Shown: positions 5,283 through 11,329 of the stretch, one piece after another
How positions within the stretch are numbered: the stretch's first letter is position 1
Layout of the letters: every line of letters begins with the position of its first letter
NCBI GenBank assembly: GCA_949283905.1
Contig: CASDUB010000063.1
Coordinates: 1 to 11,329 of the forward strand
Length of the DNA: 11,329 bases
Direction of reading: 5' to 3'
From: an uncultured Lachnospiraceae bacterium
GTDB lineage: Bacteria > Bacillota > Clostridia > Lachnospirales > Lachnospiraceae
The notes under the pieces: generated by a model
What the model was told of the DNA's origin: nothing
Database searches by the model: none
The model's input: the letters and a program-made list of their open reading frames with translations, nothing else
Position numbers and translations under genes: made by a program

Positions 5283-6085
5283 TCAAAAAATCAGGAAAGA
5301 TCATTTTTATCGGTCTTGTACTTATTTTTCTGTATGCGCCTATAGTTATCCTCGCAATTTACAGCTTTACCAGCGCGACGACAATCGGCGGCGCCGGAGG
5401 ATTTTCCCTGCAGAACTATAAAACTCTTTTTACGACGGAAGAACTTATAAATATGATCCTCGGCACCATAATGCTGGCTCTTATTTCGGCGTTGATCTCA
5501 ACTATTCTCGGAACAGTCGGCGCTATCGGATCGTTTTATTCAAAAAAAAGGTTCAGATCCTTTTATTCAACCGTCAATCAGATCCCGGTCATCAACGCCG
5601 ATGTTGTAACAGGATTCTCCATCTGCATACTTCTTGTTGTCGTATTCGGCGTCAGCAAAGATACATATATTCCGCTTATTTTCGGTCATGTAACCCTTTG
5701 CGCGCCTTTTGTATATCTTTCGGTCATGCCGAGACTTAAACAGATGGATCCGTTCATTTACGAAGCTGCCCTTGATCTCGGAGCCTCACCGTCGTCCGCC
5801 CTCAGAAAGATCGTTATTCCGCAGATATTTCCCGGAATCCTTTCAGGATTTATGCTTGCGATAACTCTTTCTCTTGACGATTATTTTATTGCAACATATA
5901 CAAAGCCGGCGACATTTGACACCATAAGCACCTATGTCGTAAACGCCACAAAAGGCGCTCAGACATCCATCAAAACAGCGCTTTGGGCTCTTTCAACGCT
6001 CATCTTCATAATAGTAATAATCGCAGTTATCATTATGAATGTTATGGCGTCGCGCAAAGCCGGAAAGATAAAGAAGGAGGCATAG
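5279..6085 (+). CDS. potC: Spermidine/putrescine ABC transporter permease PotC
   Basis: The second membrane subunit of the polyamine transporter, 268 residues. Hydrophobic segments lie near 8-29, 56-88, 104-126, 131-150, 184-204 and 234-257. The EAA loop is at 162-186 (EAALDLGASPSSALRKIVI, then PQIFPGI). LSLDDYFIATY near 197-207 is the conserved PotC-type segment. Its ATG at 5279 overlaps the potB stop codon (ATGA), and GGGAGG at 5264-5269 supports this start. It ends two bases before the potD ATG. The basic C-terminal tail (RKAGKIKK) fits a cytoplasmic end. Confidence 0.94.
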   Translation: MIKKSGKIIFIGLVLIFLYAPIVILAIYSFTSATTIGGAGGFSLQNYKTLFTTEELINMILGTIMLALISALISTILGTVGAIGSFYSKKRFRSFYSTVNQIPVINADVVTGFSICILLVVVFGVSKDTYIPLIFGHVTLCAPFVYLSVMPRLKQMDPFIYEAALDLGASPSSALRKIVIPQIFPGILSGFMLAITLSLDDYFIATYTKPATFDTISTYVVNATKGAQTSIKTALWALSTLIFIIVIIAVIIMNVMASRKAGKIKKEA

Positions 6086-6087
6086 TC

Positions 6088-7587
6088 ATGAAAAAGAAAA
6101 TAACGGCAATGGCTCTTGCCTTCGTTACCTGTGCATCTCTTCTTCCCGCTTTCAAGGTATTCGCGGATGAGCCGGCTGCCGAAGAGGTAACGCTCCGCGT
6201 GTGCAACTGGGAAGAATATATAGATCTCGGCGACTGGGATCCCGATGAAGAAACGATCGACCTTGACAACGGCGACATTTTGGGCGTAACCCCGATGGTT
6301 GATGATTTTGAAGAATGGTATTTTGAAACATACGGCATAAAAGTAAATGTCGAATACAGTACTTTCGGCACAAACGAAGATCTTTACAACATGCTCACAT
6401 TGGGAGATGTCTATGATCTTATCTGCCCGTCTGAATATCTGAACATGAAGCTCATGGCCGAAGACGCTCTCGTTCCGCTTTCGTCTGATTTCTTCGATGA
6501 GTCAGACGAAAATAATTATTATATAAGAGGTCTTTCCCCGTATATAAGAGATATTTTCGACAGCAAGGAAATAAACGGCGAACCCTGGAGCAAATATATG
6601 GCAGGCTACATGTGGGGCATAACGGGCATAGTGTATAATCCAAACGAGATTACAAAAGAAGAAGCCTCAACGTGGACGCTGCTTTCCGATCCCGAGTATT
6701 TCCGTCAGATAACGATAAAAGACAATGTACGCGATTCTTATTTCGCGGCGGTGGGCGCTGTCAAAAAAGATCTTCTGACATCGGAAGAATTTTTGAACGA
6801 TCCGAACTACGCTCTGAATCTCGAAGCCGAGATGAACGATACTTCTCCCGAAACGATTCAGGCCGCTCAGGACTGGCTGCAGTCGGTTAAGAATAACGCC
6901 TATTCTTTTGAAACGGATTCGGGAAAAGCTGATATGATAACCGGAAAAGTTCTCGCGAATTATCAGTGGTCCGGGGATGCCGTCTATACTATGGATCAGG
7001 CTGACGAAGACGATTACACTTTAAACTTCGCCGTTCCTGTCGAATCTTCAAACATTTATTTTGACGGCTGGGTAATGCTTAAAAGCGGCATAAATCAGGA
7101 TCCGCGCAAACAGCATGCTGCCGAAAGTTTTATCAACTTTCTGTCACGTCCCGATAACGTCGTAAGAAATATGTACTATATCGGATACACTTCAGTTATC
7201 TCGGGAGGCGACGACGACACGATATTCCAGTATCTCGACTGGTCATACGGTGCGGAAGACGATGAAGAAGACGTTACCGAATACGATCTGTCATATTTCT
7301 TTTCAGAAGATCCCGACAGCGGCGAATATGTCATCAGCGCGCCTACGGATCAGGTAGACAGACAGCTTTCAGCTCAATATCCGCCCCGGGATATAATCGA
7401 CAGAACTTCAATAATGGTTTATTTCGACAATGATAAAACAGACGTTATAAATCAGATGTGGATAAATGTAAGATGCTTTAACCTCGATACGATTCCCGTA
7501 TTGGGAAAAGCGCTTATAGTAATAGCGATCACAGCTGCTGTTATCTTTATTATCAGAAGCAAGATACGAAAAAAAGCTCACAGATAA
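6088..7587 (+). CDS. potD: Polyamine-binding protein PotD with C-terminal membrane anchor
   Basis: Extracellular substrate-binding protein that captures spermidine/putrescine for PotABC. It has 499 residues, against about 350 in E. coli. A signal peptide (1-26) ends in VFA-DEP with no lipobox. The family hallmark NWEEYID is at 40-46, followed by an extra acidic segment of about 30 residues. Other family blocks are YDLICPSEY (109-117), WGITGIVYN (176-184), WSGDAV (294-299) and FDGWVML (325-331), whose Asp326 I align with the ligand-binding Asp257 of E. coli PotD. A second acidic insert (DDEEDVTEYD) lies near 391-400. The last about 30 residues are a hydrophobic helix (about 471-489) and a basic tail (RSKIRKKAHR), so the protein appears tethered by a transmembrane helix. 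Start: ATG 6088 with AAGGAGG seven bases upstream; longer in-frame starts would run into potC. Confidence 0.93.
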   Translation: MKKKITAMALAFVTCASLLPAFKVFADEPAAEEVTLRVCNWEEYIDLGDWDPDEETIDLDNGDILGVTPMVDDFEEWYFETYGIKVNVEYSTFGTNEDLYNMLTLGDVYDLICPSEYLNMKLMAEDALVPLSSDFFDESDENNYYIRGLSPYIRDIFDSKEINGEPWSKYMAGYMWGITGIVYNPNEITKEEASTWTLLSDPEYFRQITIKDNVRDSYFAAVGAVKKDLLTSEEFLNDPNYALNLEAEMNDTSPETIQAAQDWLQSVKNNAYSFETDSGKADMITGKVLANYQWSGDAVYTMDQADEDDYTLNFAVPVESSNIYFDGWVMLKSGINQDPRKQHAAESFINFLSRPDNVVRNMYYIGYTSVISGGDDDTIFQYLDWSYGAEDDEEDVTEYDLSYFFSEDPDSGEYVISAPTDQVDRQLSAQYPPRDIIDRTSIMVYFDNDKTDVINQMWINVRCFNLDTIPVLGKALIVIAITAAVIFIIRSKIRKKAHR

Positions 7588-7590
7588 AAG

Positions 7591-7629
7591 ACAGGGATTA
7601 TCGAAATTCATTCGGTAATCCCTGTTTTT
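7591..7629. terminator. Shared intrinsic terminator between convergent operons
   Basis: A 15-bp stem with one G-T wobble (7591-7605 with 7611-7625) encloses a 5-base loop. It begins three bases after the potD stop codon and is followed by TTTTT on the plus strand. On the minus strand CTTTTATCT follows, so the hairpin can also end the converging two-component operon, more weakly. Confidence 0.85.
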
Positions 7630-7659
7630 CCATAAAGCGTTTCAGCGATCAAAAAATTC

Positions 7660-9072
7660 TCAATAATTGATTATCCTGTCCGAAATATCCTCCATATATT
7701 CCAGACTTGACTTGACAACGATCACTGCCGTTCCGCGATTTGAAAACTTTTTTATAAACGAAGCCACGATCGAAACGCCGTATGTATCACAGAACGTAAA
7801 AGGCTCATAAAGCACTATTACTTTCGGATTGAATACATACCAACGATTAAACGCTATCGCGATATGATCATTTGAATTCAGTTCTTTTAAAACAGTATCA
7901 CTGTCTAATGAACTGTTTTCTATTTCACTGCTCAATACACGTGTAATCATTCCTCCCGATGAGAAATATTCAATTCTTGGAATCTTTTCAATAGACGGAA
8001 TAAGCAGATTATCTCCGACCGACATTTTTTCAAACAGCTCATAATCATTTCCTGTTTTCATTATGGATACGATCCTGCTCTTTTTAAATCGCGAAAAAAC
8101 CGGCTGCCTGACCCATTGTCCGTCAAGAAGATACTCCATATAATCCGGTGTATTTCGGCCGCACAGCTTTTCAAAAAAATTCAATCTTTCAGCATTATTT
8201 ATTATAACAAAAGTAGTGATCTCGCCTTTATGAAATTCGAAATACTCTCTTTTCCCTTTGATCGGAATGTTCTGCACGCCATAGACAATGTCTTTATCCA
8301 GGCTTATGTATCTGGTATATCTGTCAAGGGATTTCTTTTTAAGTATCAACGACCCGCCTAAAAGATAATGATTGATATCTACATGCCTGTCTTTAAAGTC
8401 TCCCCATCCGTGCTTAATAATACGGCCTTTTCGAAAAATAATATAGTTGTCTATCAAAAGGGAGGCCGTTGCCTCAGAATGACAGAGCAGCAATACTGTC
8501 ATTTTTCCTTCAATGGCTCTTCGAAGAAATGATCTGTATTCCATAATGGTTTTTCTGTTCATCCCTTCGCACTCATCCTCAATAATAAGGACTCTGACGC
8601 CTTTTTTTCTTGCCCTTACCAGTTCAACCACACGGCGTTCAAGTTCACTGAGCTCTTTCATCTTTTTATCTATATCCAATGAAGCTCCTATTTGCGCGAA
8701 CTGCTCGCTCACCATACGGCGAAGCTGTTTTTTTGCCTTTATAGTCAGCAGCCAGCTGACATCGTTCAATCCTACGTATTCCGCCACTGTCAGATGCTCT
8801 ACTGCCGGCGCTCCGCCGACTATATGACCTACAAGTTTGCGGCCTTCCTTGGGATCTCTTATCTGTCTGCCGTCAATATAGATATTTCCGCTGTTCCATT
8901 CTATTCCGGGTTCTCCAAGCAAAATTCTGACGGCTAATTCATTTCCCGAGGAATCCAGTCCCATAAGCCCGCTGACTTCACTCTCCATTGTAAAAAACGA
9001 CGCATACTTAAGCTTTCCGTAACGCTCGTGACTGACATTCAGATTATTGATCTTCAGAACTATTTTCTTCAA
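7660..9072 (-). CDS. Degenerate RbsA/MglA-like tandem ABC ATPase (probable pseudo-ATPase)
   Basis: Two fused ABC domains laid out as in the sugar-importer ATPases RbsA/MglA/XylG, 470 residues, but most catalytic motifs are lost. Domain 1: the Walker A position reads GLDSSGNE (38-45), with the essential Lys and Ser/Thr replaced by Asn and Glu; the Q-loop Gln is absent (GHIVGGAP, 82-89); the signature reads LSELE (141-145); Walker B-like IIEDE (163-167) and the switch His198 remain. Domain 2: the Walker A region is INNAERLN (291-298) and the signature region LNSNDH (398-403). Family landmarks such as EKMSVGDNLL (348-357), LYEPF (421-425) and SSLEYMEDISDRI (455-467) still align with RbsA. The frame is intact and well translated, so this is unlikely to be a decaying gene. 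Start is TTG 9072, inside the kinase gene. No partner permease or binding protein is adjacent. I infer a signalling or scaffolding role with the kinase. Confidence 0.85.
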   Translation of the reverse strand: MKKIVLKINNLNVSHERYGKLKYASFFTMESEVSGLMGLDSSGNELAVRILLGEPGIEWNSGNIYIDGRQIRDPKEGRKLVGHIVGGAPAVEHLTVAEYVGLNDVSWLLTIKAKKQLRRMVSEQFAQIGASLDIDKKMKELSELERRVVELVRARKKGVRVLIIEDECEGMNRKTIMEYRSFLRRAIEGKMTVLLLCHSEATASLLIDNYIIFRKGRIIKHGWGDFKDRHVDINHYLLGGSLILKKKSLDRYTRYISLDKDIVYGVQNIPIKGKREYFEFHKGEITTFVIINNAERLNFFEKLCGRNTPDYMEYLLDGQWVRQPVFSRFKKSRIVSIMKTGNDYELFEKMSVGDNLLIPSIEKIPRIEYFSSGGMITRVLSSEIENSSLDSDTVLKELNSNDHIAIAFNRWYVFNPKVIVLYEPFTFCDTYGVSIVASFIKKFSNRGTAVIVVKSSLEYMEDISDRIINY

Positions 9073-10075
9073 CTGTCAACTCCTCTGTCTGATTATTCAC
9101 AGGAATTATTATTTCTACATCTGTTCCAAGCCCCTCGGAGCTGTATACATTTAATCCATATCTTTTTCCATAGAGCAGCTGTATACGCTTATTTATATTC
9201 GGCAGGGCAATACCTGTTTTTCCCCGCTCCTGACCGCTCTCATCCAGAAGGCTCATATCCTCAGAATGAATGCGGCTGTTCAGATCGTCAAGCTCTTTCA
9301 GCGACATTCCCTTGCCATTGTCAGACACAGTTATTATCAGATCCTCGGCAACAGTTACCTCAATATCTATGTGAGCCCCTTCGATCACATCCTCTAAACC
9401 GTGAACTATGGCATTTTCAACTATCGGCTGCAGAATCAATCTCGGAACATAGCAGTCATATGCTATCTGCTCTTCATCATCTATCTCGATCTGCATTGAA
9501 AATCGGTTTGCATAGCGGTATTGCTGAATCTTCATAAAATTTTTTATATTGTTTAATTCATCGCGAAGAGTAACCATATTTCCTTTGCGGCTGATACTGT
9601 ACCGAAAAAACGAAGCCAGAGTTTCTATCATGTTGGCAGCTTCTTTGTCATCCGCCGACAGCGCCTGTCCGCGGATAGTATCGAGCGTGTTGTATAAAAA
9701 ATGTGGATTTATCTGGCTCTGCAGCGCCATAAGCTCTGTCTGTTTATTAAAGATTTCCGCATTATTGCGGCGTATTCGCTGCACCGCATACCTTTCTATA
9801 AGCCGTTCCAATTCCGCCACATAATATAACTTTTTTTTATTTGAAAAAGGATCTTTTTCATCCGTATTTTTATCAAATATGTCCAGCTCATCCTGAACTA
9901 TCTTTAACGGCCGATATATAAGCACCTCTAAAGCGATCATATAAATGACCTGCAAAACTGACAACGCCAAAATCAGGAGCCTGATCCATGGGTTGTTAAT
10001 TACCCAAAAGCTCATGAAAACACACATCAGTTCTCCTGCCAACAGCACATACCCTAATCCTCGGATTCGTTTCAT
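9044..10075 (-). CDS. Sensor histidine kinase, YesM/LytS family, lacking an extracellular sensor domain
   Basis: A membrane histidine kinase, 343 residues. Two hydrophobic helices (about 7-26 and 31-53) are joined by only about five residues (NNPW region), so there is almost nothing outside the cell. Typical YesM kinases of about 550-600 residues carry a large dCACHE-type sensor there. After the second helix come a linker/coiled coil (about 55-115), then the His_kinase block INPHFLYNTLDTIR (122-135) with phospho-acceptor His125. The ATPase domain has N-box VENAIVHG (219-226), DNGKGM (252-257) and TGIALPNINKR (287-297). Start: ATG 10075 with GAGG upstream. It lies 36 bases after the response regulator gene and overlaps the pseudo-ABC gene by 29 bases. 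It presumably phosphorylates that regulator and must receive its signal in the membrane or cytosol, plausibly through the pseudo-ABC protein. Confidence 0.93.
   Translation of the reverse strand: MKRIRGLGYVLLAGELMCVFMSFWVINNPWIRLLILALSVLQVIYMIALEVLIYRPLKIVQDELDIFDKNTDEKDPFSNKKKLYYVAELERLIERYAVQRIRRNNAEIFNKQTELMALQSQINPHFLYNTLDTIRGQALSADDKEAANMIETLASFFRYSISRKGNMVTLRDELNNIKNFMKIQQYRYANRFSMQIEIDDEEQIAYDCYVPRLILQPIVENAIVHGLEDVIEGAHIDIEVTVAEDLIITVSDNGKGMSLKELDDLNSRIHSEDMSLLDESGQERGKTGIALPNINKRIQLLYGKRYGLNVYSSEGLGTDVEIIIPVNNQTEELTVEENSSEDQ
9081..9086 (-). promoter_or_regulatory. Ribosome binding site fixing a TTG start
   Basis: On the minus strand AGAGGAG lies seven bases before the TTG at 9070-9072, within the last codons of the kinase gene. 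This site, plus the MKKIVLKINNLNVS start that matches ABC-domain N-termini, supports the non-ATG start and a 29-base gene overlap. Confidence 0.7.
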
Positions 10076-10111
10076 TACCTTACCTCAAATCGTCAAAATT
10101 ACGCGGATTTT

Positions 10112-11329
10112 TCAGGAATGAAGCCTCCTGTATACCGCCGGCTTAACTCCAACTACTTTTTTAAAGAGCTGGCTGAAATATTTTTGATCTCCATATCCTA
10201 CCGCGTCTCCGATAGCCGCCACCGTATCATTCGTGGTTACCAGCATTTTTTTCGCTTTTTCCATCCTGACATTGATCAAATATGTACTGAAATTCATATC
10301 TGTTTCTTTCTTAAAAAGCGCGCTGAAATAAACAGGGTTCAGTCCTACGACCTCCGCTATATCATCAAGCAGTATCTTTTCTCTGTAATGTTCTTCCACA
10401 TACTGCTTCGCCTGCCGTATCGGCTTTGTAGATTTAGTCTCCGTCACCATGCGTATCATATCGAGACTGTCTCCAAGCTTTTGTTTGAGCAGCTGCGTCA
10501 GTTGTATAAGTTTTCTGCAATGCTGACATTGTATCTGCAGATTTTTCTTCTGCGAATCTAAATTTTCCTGGTTTAAATAGTCAAAAAACAATCCGACTAT
10601 TTGTTCCGCGGCAGTATAATAATCCGTATCGTCAACGCTGTTTGAATAATTATGTTCGTTAAAAAGATCTCCTATGCACGTTGTCAGTACATCTCTGGAA
10701 TACGTTTCAACACTTGAACGGATTATCTGTTTTGAATCTTCTGCTTTGCTTTTCAGCTCACTGTTTTCTTCAACTGTAAGAGCGTTGAAATATATCAGTC
10801 TTCCGCTTCCGAGATGCATTCTGTTGCAGACTGCCCTGTAAGCTTCCTTTATGGAAAAACGTATGTCGGCAAACTCTGTCTTTTCATTTCCGATACCTAT
10901 AGTCACTTCATAGCGGTCAAATCCCATAAGATATTCTTTTATTTTAAGAAGACTCTCGCTTATATAATTTCTCACGGCCTTTGACTTTTCGGCTTCGTAA
11001 TTGAGCAGACAATAAATGTGAAGCGTTTCCTTCTCGAAAATCAATATTTCATCAATATTTTCAGAAAAAATAGCTTCCACAAGTTCCTTAACACGATCCA
11101 CAGTCAGCTTGTCCTGCTTCTGATCCATTTTATTATGATCAAGACAATCGAGCTTAATATCTATTCCTCTATAAACGCCGCCGGGCATACTGGCAGCCAT
11201 TTCTTCATTCATAAAGCTTTCTTCCGACTGACTGATGATATTTTTAAGAAAACCCCTCTTTATAATATTTTTGCTTTTAACAACTTCTTCATGAAGCTTC
11301 TCTTTTATGATCGTTTCATGATCCTGAGA
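10112..11329 (-). CDS. AraC-type response regulator, YesN-like (5' end outside the window)
   Basis: The frame is open without a stop to the right edge (405 codons visible), so the ATG at 11212 is internal and the true start lies beyond 11329. The visible part starts in a charged helical linker (EKLHEEVVKSKN...), followed by a GGDEF-like degenerate middle domain (DRYEVTIGIGNEK, FSIKEAYRAVCNRM) of the kind found in YesN regulators. It ends with a two-helix-turn-helix AraC DNA-binding domain in the last about 100 residues (LLDDIAEVVGLNPVYFSALFKKE, split by position, then YGDQKYFSQLFKKVVGVKP). By family knowledge the missing N-terminus should be a phosphate receiver domain. It is the first visible gene of the kinase and pseudo-ABC operon and probably activates a transport or glycan-use operon. 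The target could be outside this window. Confidence 0.9.
   Translation of the reverse strand, partial: SQDHETIIKEKLHEEVVKSKNIIKRGFLKNIISQSEESFMNEEMAASMPGGVYRGIDIKLDCLDHNKMDQKQDKLTVDRVKELVEAIFSENIDEILIFEKETLHIYCLLNYEAEKSKAVRNYISESLLKIKEYLMGFDRYEVTIGIGNEKTEFADIRFSIKEAYRAVCNRMHLGSGRLIYFNALTVEENSELKSKAEDSKQIIRSSVETYSRDVLTTCIGDLFNEHNYSNSVDDTDYYTAAEQIVGLFFDYLNQENLDSQKKNLQIQCQHCRKLIQLTQLLKQKLGDSLDMIRMVTETKSTKPIRQAKQYVEEHYREKILLDDIAEVVGLNPVYFSALFKKETDMNFSTYLINVRMEKAKKMLVTTNDTVAAIGDAVGYGDQKYFSQLFKKVVGVKPAVYRRLHS

Noticed and set aside
5983..6087. An upstream in-frame start extending PotD by 35 residues
   Set aside because: It would lie inside the potC coding sequence and put a hydrophilic stretch before the signal peptide; the ATG at 6088 has an AAGGAGG at the right distance.
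6130..6132. Cys15 of PotD as a lipid attachment site
   Set aside because: The context (FVTCASL) is inside the hydrophobic core and does not fit a lipobox; a normal signal-peptidase site (VFA-DE) follows.
10112..11212. The response regulator as a complete 366-residue gene starting at 11212
   Set aside because: The frame remains open with protein-like helical linker sequence to the window edge, and a YesN-type regulator should carry a receiver domain further upstream.

Overview
The window looks like chromosomal DNA of a low-to-moderate GC anaerobic Bacillota, most likely a Clostridia/Lachnospiraceae-type bacterium. The evidence is the strong AGGAGG-type ribosome binding sites, the YesM/YesN-style two-component pair, the XRE-cupin regulator leading a potABCD operon, and a Gram-positive-type lipoprotein. 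The genus cannot be named from the sequence. No rRNA, tRNA, CRISPR array, transposase or integrase was seen.

Layout, left to right. (1) Positions 1-114 (minus) hold the first 38 codons of a secreted lipoprotein that runs off the left edge, with a good sigma-A-type promoter and a leader hairpin at 147-254. (2) Positions 328-1968 (minus) encode an intact ANL-superfamily acyl-CoA synthetase, followed by a hairpin terminator at 261-300. (3) Positions 1969-2455 are a 487-base divergent intergenic region. It holds a promoter for each flanking gene and an unusually long (about 320 nt) leader for the acyl-CoA synthetase. The leader is packed with TGAGTC/GACTCA repeats, an 11-bp inverted repeat 254 bp apart, and hairpins, two of which share the same plan. 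(4) Positions 2456-7587 (plus) form a tight operon for polyamine uptake: XRE-cupin regulator, PotA, PotB, PotC, PotD. PotA has a duplicated C-terminal regulatory module and PotD has a C-terminal membrane anchor instead of a lipid anchor. (5) A shared hairpin terminator lies at 7591-7629. (6) Positions 11329-7660 (minus) are a convergent operon: an AraC-type response regulator (5' end outside the window), a YesM/LytS-family histidine kinase with almost no extracellular sensor, and, overlapping the kinase, an RbsA/MglA-like tandem ABC ATPase whose nucleotide-binding motifs are largely destroyed.

How the genes work together. The pot operon should import spermidine/putrescine using ATP, and its first gene probably senses polyamine or a derivative and controls the operon. 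The right-hand operon reads as a sugar-type sensing system in which the kinase has lost its own sensor and a catalytically dead transporter ATPase has been added. I infer that the pseudo-ATPase is a signalling partner linking a transporter to the kinase. This is the best candidate for an undescribed system here; the structured leader of the acyl-CoA synthetase is the second.
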